Of a stretch of 22,698 bases of DNA, positions 1 to 6,744 are shown one piece after another. The position numbers were made by a program, and so were the translations under genes. The DNA comes from a virus. The DNA lies in IMG/VR virus record IMGVR_UViG_3300042914_002352, positions 1-22,698 of that record; one strand, given 5' to 3'. The notes under the pieces are model-generated. The model was not told the origin of the DNA and made no database searches. It saw only the letters and a list, made by a program, of their open reading frames with translations. Within the stretch, counting starts at the first letter, position 1, and the number at the start of each line of letters is the position of its first letter.

Positions 1-131
1 ACGCAGTGGCCGTTTAGGAACAGGCCGAAAAAAGACGGCAGGGCAAGGAATGTCGGCGCGGTTCGGACGTTGCACTGAGCCGTTGCTGCGGTAAGTGCCG
101 CGCAAAGTATGAGGGTAAGGAGTGGTTTCAT
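1..131 (-). CDS. Partial small exported protein after the lysozyme
   Basis: The reading frame starts with ATG at 131 and runs off the left edge of the window after 43 codons. The N-terminus is a textbook export signal: MKPLL, a hydrophobic stretch (TLILCAALTAATA), then Q19-C20. Cleavage by signal peptidase I after ATA, or a poor lipobox ending at C20, are both possible; Q just before the Cys is atypical for a lipoprotein. A second hydrophobic run (FLALPSFFGLFLN) follows. It lies about 120 bp downstream of the lysozyme and beyond a strong terminator, so it is probably a separate transcription unit. A lysis accessory (spanin- or holin-like) role would fit the place, but nothing visible proves it and the C-terminus is missing. 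Confidence 0.5.
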   Translation of the reverse strand, partial: MKPLLTLILCAALTAATAQCNVRTAPTFLALPSFFGLFLNGHC

Positions 132-171
132 GTGGGCTTATACGTTCCATTGCGCCACCTGTTACAAAGAA

Positions 172-201
172 AAAAGCCACCCGGACGAACAGGTGGCTTT
201 T
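172..201 (-). terminator. Intrinsic terminator ending the late operon
   Basis: A 10-bp perfect stem (AAAAGCCACC / GGTGGCTTTT) encloses a 10-nt loop. On the - strand it is followed by a run of six T, the layout of a Rho-independent terminator, about 50 nt past the lysozyme stop. Because the stem is flanked by A and T runs, it could work in both directions. A second, longer inverted repeat (154-163 with 188-197) competes for the same arm. Confidence 0.75.
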
Positions 202-213
202 CAACCTAAATCA

Positions 214-248
214 ATCACATGAAAAAAGAATCGTGTGTAAATGTAGTG
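214..248. repeat. Direct repeat, copy 1 (left end of late operon)
   Basis: Positions 214-228 read ATCACATGAAAAAAG, identical over 15 bp to 21964-21978. A looser match ending in GTAGTG follows (243-248 here, 21989-21994 in copy 2). The copy sits just past the lysozyme stop and before the terminator hairpin, the same place copy 2 has after its own upstream gene. Function unknown. Confidence 0.6.
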
Positions 249-249
249 A

Positions 250-759
250 TTATGCTACGTGCGGCCAAGGCTGGCTGAAAAATAAATCTGCTTCGGCCTT
301 TCTACGCCTTACCAAGCCTTGCAGCCTTACGCCGCCACCTGTGATGTATCGCGTTTCAAACCAACTGCGTATTTCCGATGCTGGCGCACGGCGGTTCACA
401 AGCTGAAATAGCCTATTGCTTCCACCTGTGTTGTACGTGTGGCTCACAAGGGCATCGAACTGATGCTGTGATACGGGTACTGTAAGTGAACGCAACACGC
501 GGCGGCCAAACACTTGCAAGTCTTCTGCAAGGGCTTTTTCTGCCTTTTCAGGGGTGTTTATTGTTGCCCGAGAAAAGGCCAAGGCTCTGTTGTTTGCGCC
601 TTTGATAAACTGCCCGTTTATGGTCATTGCTCTACCCCATCCTTCCGTCCAAATTTGAGCAGGGCACATCTTTGGCTGCAAGCCTATTTGGCCGAGGTCG
701 CCGTCATGTAAAGACTCGAACTGCTTAATGAGGTCTATGCCTCGCTGCGATACTCTCAT
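250..759 (-). CDS. Endolysin: GH24 (T4-type) lysozyme
   Basis: A 169-aa muramidase that cleaves the N-acetylmuramic acid to N-acetylglucosamine bond of peptidoglycan for lysis. The opening matches GH24 enzymes (GIDLIKQFES), with E15 as the probable general acid. The family triad E-8-D/C-5-T is visible as E15, C32 and T38 (CPAQIWT), with Cys in place of Asp and about eight extra residues (DGDLGQIGLQPK) between Glu and Cys. 'WTEGWGR' replaces the usual WTIGYGH. A later segment, SHTYNTGGSNRLFQLVN, matches the substrate-cleft motif. No signal peptide or SAR segment is seen, so release needs a holin or other helper. It is the last gene of the late operon, 18 bp after its neighbour and upstream of a strong terminator. 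Confidence 0.9.
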   Translation of the reverse strand: MRVSQRGIDLIKQFESLHDGDLGQIGLQPKMCPAQIWTEGWGRAMTINGQFIKGANNRALAFSRATINTPEKAEKALAEDLQVFGRRVLRSLTVPVSQHQFDALVSHTYNTGGSNRLFQLVNRRAPASEIRSWFETRYITGGGVRLQGLVRRRKAEADLFFSQPWPHVA

Positions 760-777
760 ACTAATACGGCGGTATTG

Positions 778-1422
778 TTACGCTTTTTTGTAGTTGATTA
801 CGCAGTCGAAATCTCCAGTTGAGTCAGGAATAATAGTTATTTCAATAAGAATATTAGCCCCTTGTCCTCTTGCTACAATAAAATTAACATCTCCACCATT
901 ACTACCGTTAAACGTTGCAATTGCTGTAGTAGCAGCAGAACCTACGGGTGTTGATACCAAAAAAGACATACTTCCCGCGCTAGCATCAGCCTCGTACTCT
1001 ACCCTGAGCCTCACATCAACCGTATCGCCGTAGTCGGTGTACCTTGCAATAACAGGAGTAGCTACAACAGCGTTATCCTCCAGCGTAACCACCGGCACGT
1101 AGTCGCCTTGGGGGATAAAAACAATAGGGTTAGCAGGGTCGGTGTTATCAACGATGTCGCCTGTAACGCTCGCAACGCCACCACCACCGCCGCCGCCCGC
1201 AGTATTCAAAAACTCCTGCAACGCCTCGGCAAGCTCATCGGCGCTCCCCGATGCCGGAGAGTCAACCTCGGTGTACAGAAACTCGTACCGGTCTAAGTTA
1301 AAGTCGGTAATCCGCACATAGTCGCCGAACACGTCTATCCTGCAATTGTCCTTCCGTATTACCGTGTCAACGCTACCTGAGGTAATCGTCAACGTCAATG
1401 TCTGATTGGTGATTGTTGTCAT
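778..1422 (-). CDS. Beta-rich virion-type protein with paralogue domain and Gly linker
   Basis: 214 aa in two parts. Residues 1-74 are clearly related to the 73-aa protein made by the gene just upstream: both share T-L-x-L-T, G-[ND]-[WY]-[IV]-x-I-x-DF, FL[FY]x-EV and x-SGSA-x-x-L. A run of seven glycines follows, then VASVTGDIVDNTDP, a segment typical of fibre and appendage proteins of Bacteroidota phages. The remaining 110 or so residues are rich in V, T, A and G and look like a beta-sandwich. The start overlaps the preceding stop as ATGA. Probably a minor virion or appendage protein; no enzyme motif is seen and the exact role is unknown. Confidence 0.7.
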   Translation of the reverse strand: MTTITNQTLTLTITSGSVDTVIRKDNCRIDVFGDYVRITDFNLDRYEFLYTEVDSPASGSADELAEALQEFLNTAGGGGGGGVASVTGDIVDNTDPANPIVFIPQGDYVPVVTLEDNAVVATPVIARYTDYGDTVDVRLRVEYEADASAGSMSFLVSTPVGSAATTAIATFNGSNGGDVNFIVARGQGANILIEITIIPDSTGDFDCVINYKKA

Positions 1423-1640
1423 GATTGTAAGTATGCCCTTAATGTGTTTAACAGCGCCACAGCGCTACCGCTCGAAGGCGCTGTTACCTCGGAAAATAGA
1501 AACGTGATCGGAGAGCTTGTGAAGTCGCGTATCGTTATCCAATTGCCATTTCTCACCAAGGTAGTATTCTTTTTGGTGAAGCTATAGCTCACACCGCCGC
1601 GCTCTACCGTCAACTCTAGGGTGTCGTTTAGAATAGTCAT
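1419..1640 (-). CDS. Small beta-rich protein, paralogue of neighbour's N-terminus
   Basis: 73 aa starting at the ATG at 1640. The frame is open upstream to a GTG at 1655, but the ATG makes the usual ATGA overlap with the connector gene and has GGAGGGG six bases upstream, so it is preferred. The sequence alternates short beta-strand-like segments (TLELTVERG, VSYSFTKK, WITIRDF, ITFLFSEV) and ends in a helix (ALLNTLRAYL). It matches residues 1-74 of the next gene and, more weakly, the 73-aa protein at 17300-17521. Function unknown; a small structural or assembly protein is plausible given its place between connector and lysozyme. Confidence 0.7.
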   Translation of the reverse strand: MTILNDTLELTVERGGVSYSFTKKNTTLVRNGNWITIRDFTSSPITFLFSEVTAPSSGSAVALLNTLRAYLQS

Positions 1641-2182
1641 CGCTTGCCCCTCCACAGCCCTGCTCCGCTCTGCCTATTCACCTCATCGGCCACAGCGTCG
1701 CGGTAATCTACCTTGTCTCCAGCAGCGCTTATGCGTATGCTGCCAGTCGTTTTAGAGCCTCCACACTTCCACTCGGGGTAGTCCTTAGCGTTATCATTCA
1801 AAAACTTAACAAGCCTTTCTTCGTAGTTCACCGCCGCCTCCTTAGCAAGCCCCACCTGAGCATGTACGTCTGCCGTCGATGCCTGCACGCTGCCCTCAAC
1901 AGTCTTATTCACCACGCCATTGCTTGTCACCGTCACCCGATTGTGCGTTATTAGCCTCGCATAAGTGCGGTAAGCCAACACCGGAACAATCAACTCATCC
2001 AGCTCAGGGTAGTTTAGCGGGGAGATATCCTCCACTACCTTGTCATACAGCTCAGCACCCAGCAGGTTTCTAAGATCAAGCTCCTGCGTTTCGGTGATAA
2101 AAGGCTCAATCCTGCCCCCCGCAACGTTATTTGTCAACGGCCTGTACCTTTTGATGTCCTCAATTGTGATTATGTTTCTCAT
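1637..2182 (-). CDS. Head-tail connector-like protein (DUF6712-like)
   Basis: 181 aa. The opening MRNIITIEDIKRYRPLTNNV, the segment LRNLLGAELYDKVVED and a following helical region (ELIVPVLAYRTYARLI) match my memory of the DUF6712 family of Bacteroidota phages, thought to be head-tail adaptors. The sequence then has a polar stretch (SNGVVNKTVEGS) and a helix with NYEERLVKFLNDN. The gene comes directly after the portal gene with an ATGA overlap, which is where connectors usually lie. The family assignment is from recognition of sequence style, not a search. Confidence 0.7.
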   Translation of the reverse strand: MRNIITIEDIKRYRPLTNNVAGGRIEPFITETQELDLRNLLGAELYDKVVEDISPLNYPELDELIVPVLAYRTYARLITHNRVTVTSNGVVNKTVEGSVQASTADVHAQVGLAKEAAVNYEERLVKFLNDNAKDYPEWKCGGSKTTGSIRISAAGDKVDYRDAVADEVNRQSGAGLWRGKR

Positions 2183-3435
2183 GGCTGTTGATTTGTTGAT
2201 GGGCTTCCTGTTAATTCAAGCCTTGCTTGGTCAATTGATATCCCAAACCTATCAGAAACTAAATGAACTGCTGCATCAACGGTGTACTTGCCTTCATTTA
2301 TTGCTCTGAGAATTTCAATAAAACCAGTTAAACCACCGACAGTTGTTTTAAGTTCATTTGAACCCTCTAACAACGAAGGCTTTTGTTCAATTTTTACAAT
2401 TTGACCCAAAAGCAGACTAAACGTTTGCTCAATTAGTCGCCTATCAGTTGCTGTATAAGCGTTGTAAAATTGATGCGCTTCGTTTATTTCATTCGCTGTT
2501 CCAAGTTTTCCTGCTTGTAATATACCTACCAAAACCGGCGGCTGGTTAAACGCCCTAACAATGCTCTCAATAACGCTTTTCTCGGTGTACTCCCACAGCT
2601 TGTCGTTGTTTTGAATGGTGAACGGTATAAGCTGAGGCGCTTGTGTTTCATCAGTAACCTCCACCACCATAACATTACCGGCTTTTTCAGCTCCTTGAAA
2701 CGCCTCAATGGATTTTATGAACTCTTCCCTTGCATCATCGCTCTCAAACTGCCCTTTGTGAACCAAAAGGTGTGAAGCCATAAAGTTCGTTCGGATATTC
2801 TTATTCTTAAACAGCTTCGTCTGAGCGCTGGTAATAACATCTTCCATCACAGGGTCGATATGCGCCAGCGGGTACTGCCACGCATCAGGGGTTACATACA
2901 AAAGCTGCCCTTTGTAGTTGCCAATCTGCTCTGCCAGCGTCTTACCTTCGCACTCGGCAATTTCATCGAGCACCGTTGCAGGGTTGTAAGGGTGTAGCCA
3001 GTATGTGTCAGCTACGCTAAAAGGCTTGTTTGGATCGCGCTTATCCCAGTTTGGGTGAATACCATACATACCTGCCTTTTTCTCGATGCCAAAGCGCACA
3101 AACTCAAAGGGCATGTGCGAATATTTTATAGGCTCACCAAATGCGTTGTAAGAAACATGCACGGCAAAGCCCCTCCACATGCACCAGTCATTCACACAGC
3201 GCTTAACCACATCAACAAACGTCCTCGGCGCCGCATTGCCGGAAATGGTGATGCCGTCACCGAAAACGTAACGGCTAAACATCTCCGTGCAGCTCGACGC
3301 CACACCCGATGCCTGGATAATATCCATTACCCGCTGCGGATAGCAGTTGTCAGCATCGTACCCTAAGACAGATGCCGCCTTAAAGTCTACGTTGACAGCC
3401 CTTTGGCGAGTCTTACCCGTTACTACCTTGGCCAT
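2179..3435 (-). CDS. Portal protein
   Basis: 418 aa, within the usual portal range. Portal rings sit at one capsid vertex, carry DNA during packaging and join head to tail. Recognisable features are an early segment followed by IIQASGVASSCTEMFSRYVFGDGI, a stem-like helical region (SAQTKLFKNKNIRTNFMASHLLV), then the conserved portal stretch VIESIVRAFNQPPVLVGI and GTANEINEAHQFYNAYTATD, the 'P-P-x-L-x-G' and 'N-x-x-E' signatures of many portals. A C-terminal region (DAAVHLVSDRFGISIDQARL) resembles portal tails. The start overlaps the upstream gene by 23 bp; the end overlaps the connector as ATGA. Its place, about 16 kb downstream of the terminase and after the capsid gene, is unusual. Confidence 0.85.
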   Translation of the reverse strand: MAKVVTGKTRQRAVNVDFKAASVLGYDADNCYPQRVMDIIQASGVASSCTEMFSRYVFGDGITISGNAAPRTFVDVVKRCVNDWCMWRGFAVHVSYNAFGEPIKYSHMPFEFVRFGIEKKAGMYGIHPNWDKRDPNKPFSVADTYWLHPYNPATVLDEIAECEGKTLAEQIGNYKGQLLYVTPDAWQYPLAHIDPVMEDVITSAQTKLFKNKNIRTNFMASHLLVHKGQFESDDAREEFIKSIEAFQGAEKAGNVMVVEVTDETQAPQLIPFTIQNNDKLWEYTEKSVIESIVRAFNQPPVLVGILQAGKLGTANEINEAHQFYNAYTATDRRLIEQTFSLLLGQIVKIEQKPSLLEGSNELKTTVGGLTGFIEILRAINEGKYTVDAAVHLVSDRFGISIDQARLELTGSPSTNQQP

Positions 3436-3919
3436 CGTCTGCCGATTTACGTGGTTTACGCTTTGCCTTTGGCTTTTCTTCCTTAGCCTCCGTGGCCTTC
3501 ACCTCGGCCTTCGGCTTCACCGGCTCAGCACCGAAAGGGCTACCGTCAGCCATGGCCACATTTACCGCCATGCGCGGAAAGTCTTTAACAAGGCGCTCAA
3601 GCTCTTCGTCGGTTGTGTTGTTATTAGTGTAAACCTTAGGGCTGCCGAACGGGCGAAAAGGTTTGGGAATGCTATATTTTACTAACATGCTTGGTGTTGT
3701 TTTGGGTTTACCCTTCAAAGGTACTAATTCATTGGTTAAAGCGTACTGCTTCATTTCTGCCAGCGCCTCAAGCAGGCAGTTGTAACAACCTGCTATTCGA
3801 GGTGTTTTATTTAGCACGTCCTTGTATAAACGAAGAATGCGCCCCACCGCGCCGCTTTGGCTGCGATGGAGCGACACCCTTAATTCATCTACAAGCGCCG
3901 ATAACTCAACGCCAGTCAT
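3413..3919 (-). CDS. Unknown protein upstream of portal
   Basis: 168 aa, not recognised. The N-terminal half is helical (VDELRVSLHRS, RILRLYKDVLNKTP) and holds a single CxxC (C45, C48 in GCYNCLLEAL). A Pro/Lys-rich middle (PLKGKPKTTPS, YSIPKPFRPFGSPKVY) leads to a helix (TDEELERLVKDFPRM). The last 35 or so residues are a disordered-looking Lys/Glu/Ala/Pro tail (KPKAKRKPRKS). It overlaps the portal start by 23 bp and lies one base past the gene before it, so it is made together with the head proteins. A basic tail could bind DNA or a capsid partner, but that is only a guess. Confidence 0.6.
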   Translation of the reverse strand: MTGVELSALVDELRVSLHRSQSGAVGRILRLYKDVLNKTPRIAGCYNCLLEALAEMKQYALTNELVPLKGKPKTTPSMLVKYSIPKPFRPFGSPKVYTNNNTTDEELERLVKDFPRMAVNVAMADGSPFGAEPVKPKAEVKATEAKEEKPKAKRKPRKSADDGQGSNG

Positions 3920-3920
3920 A

Positions 3921-4502
3921 CTATTCAGCTACTAAGGCCTCCAAAGCAGCCAGCGTTGCCGCGTAGCTGGTATCAAAGAATGTAGCCGGCAAGTTTGGCT
4001 CTTTCTCAAACTCGGTAGATACAAGCACCACATTGTACGCGCCCTGCGTGTCTGTGTCTGCTGTGATACGCTCAAGAGTTGCAGGCTTCAATCCGGCTTT
4101 AATACCGTAGATTTCAAAAGCACTATCCCCCGCTGATCCCTTAAACCGGTTCTCAACAATCGCGACAACCTTTTTGGTCACCATGCCTTCAATGTTCTTT
4201 TTAACATCAGGGCCATTGTCGAACACCTTAAAGGTCACCTCATGGTCGTACACATCGCTGTAACGCTGCACAACCAATGCGGCGCGTGGTTCAATCGAAC
4301 TGTTCTTGCCCTCGAACACATACCCCCGAGCACCTGACACCAGCGTGATGCCGGTTACAAGGTTAGGGTTGTCATTGTCAAGCGTTAGCGAGGCAATCTC
4401 GTCAAGGTTGAACAGGTACAGCTTATCTTTTACACCCCCGCTGATTGGGGTGGAGCAATTCAGGAGTTGATCCTGAATAAGCCCTGCGCATCCTGTTGGC
4501 AT
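3921..4502 (-). CDS. Virion structural protein, possible tail-tube protein
   Basis: 193 aa, directly after the capsid gene. It has a beta-rich body with few charged clusters: KLYLFNLDEIASLTLD, ITLVSGARGYVFEGKN, then SDVYDHEVTFKVFDN, VTKKVVAIVENRFKG and SAFEIYGIKAGLKP. The pattern (short N-terminus, 'xLYLFNxDEI', 'YxHEVxFxVFDN', 'AFEIYGIxxGL', ending in 'PATFFDTSYAATLAALEAL') is one I associate with conserved structural proteins of Bacteroidota phages, perhaps forming the tail tube. It has the strongest ribosome-binding site in the window, which suits a protein made in many copies. Tail tube is inference; a head decoration or completion protein is the main alternative. Confidence 0.6.
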   Translation of the reverse strand: MPTGCAGLIQDQLLNCSTPISGGVKDKLYLFNLDEIASLTLDNDNPNLVTGITLVSGARGYVFEGKNSSIEPRAALVVQRYSDVYDHEVTFKVFDNGPDVKKNIEGMVTKKVVAIVENRFKGSAGDSAFEIYGIKAGLKPATLERITADTDTQGAYNVVLVSTEFEKEPNLPATFFDTSYAATLAALEALVAE

Positions 4503-4508
4503 ATCTAT

Positions 4509-4516
4509 ACCTCCTT
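4509..4516 (-). promoter_or_regulatory. Strong Shine-Dalgarno site
   Basis: Reads AAGGAGGT on the - strand, six bases before the ATG at 4502. It is nearly a full match to the 3' end of 16S rRNA, whereas most starts here have none or depend on ATGA coupling. It points to high expression of the structural protein that follows and confirms its start. Confidence 0.7.
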
Positions 4517-4523
4517 TTTACGG

Positions 4524-5582
4524 TTAATAAGCAGCTTGGATGAGGTAGTCCTCCATGATCTTGGCATCAATCTTATACATGCCTCGGAGGTTTGTGGTCT
4601 TATCCTTCTTCTCATACCACTGGTCAAAGTTGAGCGCTGCACTATCAACACCAACCATGATGTTTGACTTGGTGGTGTACAAAGCACGGTGTGGCAAGTC
4701 CCACTTGGTGCCGTTGTCGAAGTCTGCGCGGATAGTGCGATCCCAGAAGTTAAATCCGTAAATAACAGTACCACGGTAAGCAACGCGCTGAATGCCATTG
4801 ATGATGTTCTCCAGTGTAAACACTACCGACTTACTTTCAAGGTAATTGATGTAGTTGTCAAGCAACGACTGAGTGGAGATGATAATTTGGTCTGGCTGAG
4901 TGCGCAAGCGGTAGTCAGACTTTGTTAAAAGCTGGTTGTACACAAGGTATGCACGGTCGGTTGCAAGGTTATCTTGCGCCGCCTTGTTGGCACCTGAGTT
5001 CTCGGAAATGGTAACTCGGCGAGCAGTGTCGGTAGAGCAGATTTCGAAGATTTGCTTCCACAGTCCGTCAATAATGTTGTAGTCGGCAACATCAACGCCG
5101 TTGGTGATTACACCGGCTGGCGAGTCGTTGTAGTTGGCGGCATCTTTATCGTTGAACCACACGATACGGAAGGCATCTTCCAGCATTCCATCGGAGGTGC
5201 GCTCGGCCAAAAAGGCAGCCCACTCGGTTCCGGTAAGGTCGGCTTGGTCTAAGCCCAGCTTCTTGGCGTACACCATGAAGTTACCTTCAAGGTTGCTGTA
5301 GCACTCACTAAGGTAAACCTCAACGGTTTCAGGATCCCAAAACTTTTGTGTTGAAGAAATCTCACCATTGGTAGGTGTGCTGGAGCAGCCGGAATCTTTC
5401 TTGGTTACTTTCTTAAGCAATCCAAGGAATACGATTTGAGTCTTTGCAACAATCCCTTCCTGAATGGTGTGAAACTCGGTGATTGCTGGCTTTTCAAAGA
5501 CAAGCTCTTTTACTGCTTCGTTAAATGATTGCACCTCTTTCCCGTTCCACGTGATTGAGGCTAAGTCGATGATGTTTGGCAT
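4524..5582 (-). CDS. Major capsid protein
   Basis: 352 aa, typical for an HK97-fold capsid subunit without a separate delta domain; the scaffold is supplied by the preceding protease gene. It begins MPNIIDLASITWNGKEV, a form I recognise from Bacteroidota phage capsid proteins. Other capsid-like parts are a helical segment (QKFWDPETVEVYLSECYSNL), LEDAFRIVWFNDKDAA, a loop-rich middle (TDRAYLVYNQLLT), QIIISTQSLLDNYINYLES, and a C-terminal strand region (PHRALYTTKSNIMVGVDS), ending YKIDAKIMEDYLIQAAY. It lies 29 bp after the protease, the normal protease-to-capsid order. The start has no Shine-Dalgarno site but an A-rich leader (ACACAGTAAAATG), as in Bacteroidota. The assignment is by sequence style and context. 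Confidence 0.85.
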   Translation of the reverse strand: MPNIIDLASITWNGKEVQSFNEAVKELVFEKPAITEFHTIQEGIVAKTQIVFLGLLKKVTKKDSGCSSTPTNGEISSTQKFWDPETVEVYLSECYSNLEGNFMVYAKKLGLDQADLTGTEWAAFLAERTSDGMLEDAFRIVWFNDKDAANYNDSPAGVITNGVDVADYNIIDGLWKQIFEICSTDTARRVTISENSGANKAAQDNLATDRAYLVYNQLLTKSDYRLRTQPDQIIISTQSLLDNYINYLESKSVVFTLENIINGIQRVAYRGTVIYGFNFWDRTIRADFDNGTKWDLPHRALYTTKSNIMVGVDSAALNFDQWYEKKDKTTNLRGMYKIDAKIMEDYLIQAAY

Positions 5583-5611
5583 TTTACTGTGTGTTTATGG
5601 GGTTTGAGGTT

Positions 5612-6694
5612 TTACTTGCTTGCTGCTGCCTTTTTGATGGTAGCTTTGATTGAATCTTTGGTGAATCCTTCCGGCTCAGGCGTTGCACGGTTAAACTTTG
5701 TGGTGCGAACAGGAGCGGTGAACTTTTGGTTGAGCTTCGCCTGAATCTGCTCGAGTGCTGCGTTGGCAGTTTCAAGGCCGCCTTCCAACGCCTGCACCTT
5801 TGCCTGCAATGCCGCGTTCTCATCTTTGAGCGCTTGCATTTCCTTTTCTTTGTCATCACCGGCTGCCGCTGGTGCAGCTACCGCTGTAATAACGCCGCCC
5901 TCGGTAGTGATAACAGTACCGTCTGCCAAGGTGTGCTCACCATCCGGCGCGGCGCTGCCGTCTGACAAGGTTACTGCATCACCGACTTCCGGTGCTTCTG
6001 CCTCGGTGTTTATTGTGATTTCAGTACCATCTTCAAGTGTGGTACTCATTGCTTTGGGTTCAGTAGCTTGCGCTTTGATACCCAGCTTGGCCTGAATCGC
6101 TTTGATTCCGGCATCGAGCTTGTTCAGGATGTCTGACATAATCGAGTTGTTATTGGGGTTTTGGATTTGCTGTTTTGGTAGGCGTGCCGCAGCTTTTACA
6201 CCCTGCACCACCTCGGTAATAAAGTTGTAGGTTTTAGCCTCGTCGGCGGTCATCGATGTTTCAGCCTTCATAAGCTCAAGCATCTTTTCCTTTTCTTGGC
6301 CGGTAACCTTTGCGTAGAACCCAGCGAGCCTATCCTCAACGGCGCGTAGCTCGTCTGTCATGCGCTGCATATCATCGGCATCGCCGGCGGCCATGCTCCA
6401 AGGATTGTGAACGAAAAAGGTGCTATTCTCTGTCATTGTGCGCGTGTCGCCTGCAAGGGCAATCACCGTGGCAATGGAAGCGCAAAGCCCTTCGATGCGC
6501 GTTTCAACAGGAACGCCAAAGGAGCGGATGTGATCGTGGATAGCGAAGCCTTCGGAAACATCACCGCCGGGGCTATGGATGTGAACAATGAAAGAATCTT
6601 CGCCTTTAACAGCGCCTTCTGTCTGCTTGGCTACATCGGAGAGGCGCACCTCCCAGCCTATGTCGCCAAATACGTAGATATGCTTTTCTGCCAT
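5612..6694 (-). CDS. ClpP-like prohead protease fused to scaffold
   Basis: 360 aa from the ATG at 6694, which has AAGGGAA upstream; an in-frame TTG at 6721 is less likely. Residues 1-165 are an S14 (ClpP-type) protease: HIHSPGGDVSEGFAIHDHI, nucleophile S73 in GLCASIATVIALAG and H96 in FFVHNPWSM. E145 (AETSMTADEA) stands where ClpP has its catalytic Asp, a possible departure. Such proteases cleave scaffold and capsid proteins during head maturation. From about residue 186 the protein becomes scaffold-like: an Asp-Gly-Thr-rich beta segment (LEDGTEITI, LADGTVITTEGG), then a coiled coil at about 280-324. An internal ATG at 6139 (M186, MSDILNKLDAG) could start a scaffold-only product. The gene precedes the capsid gene and diverges from the + strand gene. 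Confidence 0.85.
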   Translation of the reverse strand: MAEKHIYVFGDIGWEVRLSDVAKQTEGAVKGEDSFIVHIHSPGGDVSEGFAIHDHIRSFGVPVETRIEGLCASIATVIALAGDTRTMTENSTFFVHNPWSMAAGDADDMQRMTDELRAVEDRLAGFYAKVTGQEKEKMLELMKAETSMTADEAKTYNFITEVVQGVKAAARLPKQQIQNPNNNSIMSDILNKLDAGIKAIQAKLGIKAQATEPKAMSTTLEDGTEITINTEAEAPEVGDAVTLSDGSAAPDGEHTLADGTVITTEGGVITAVAAPAAAGDDKEKEMQALKDENAALQAKVQALEGGLETANAALEQIQAKLNQKFTAPVRTTKFNRATPEPEGFTKDSIKATIKKAAASK

Positions 6695-6709
6695 GCTGTA
6701 AAATTCCCT

Positions 6710-6717
6710 TACATTTG
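6710..6717 (+). promoter_or_regulatory. Candidate Bacteroidota promoter for the + strand gene
   Basis: Reads TACATTTG, a full match to the Bacteroidota -7 box TAnnTTTG. A weak -33-like TCTG (6687-6690) lies 19 bp upstream, within the normal spacing. The predicted start of transcription, around 6722-6725, would leave an A/T-rich leader of about 20 nt before the ATG at 6745. An 8-bp match alone is weak; the fit of spacing and location is what makes it credible. Confidence 0.4.
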
Positions 6718-6744
6718 GCAACCCTATTTAACATAATAACGTAA

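Noticed and set aside
122-406. 94-aa open frame on the + strand across the terminator and lysozyme end
   Set aside because: It covers the terminator hairpin, the repeat and the lysozyme in antisense, with no motif or promoter.
764-777. Small hairpin (AATAC-CGCC-GTATT) before the lysozyme
   Set aside because: A 5-bp A/T-rich stem with no T run; too weak to call a regulatory element.
4505-4798. 97-aa open frame on the - strand in the capsid gene
   Set aside because: Out-of-frame reading within the capsid gene, rich in Thr and Ser with no family resemblance.
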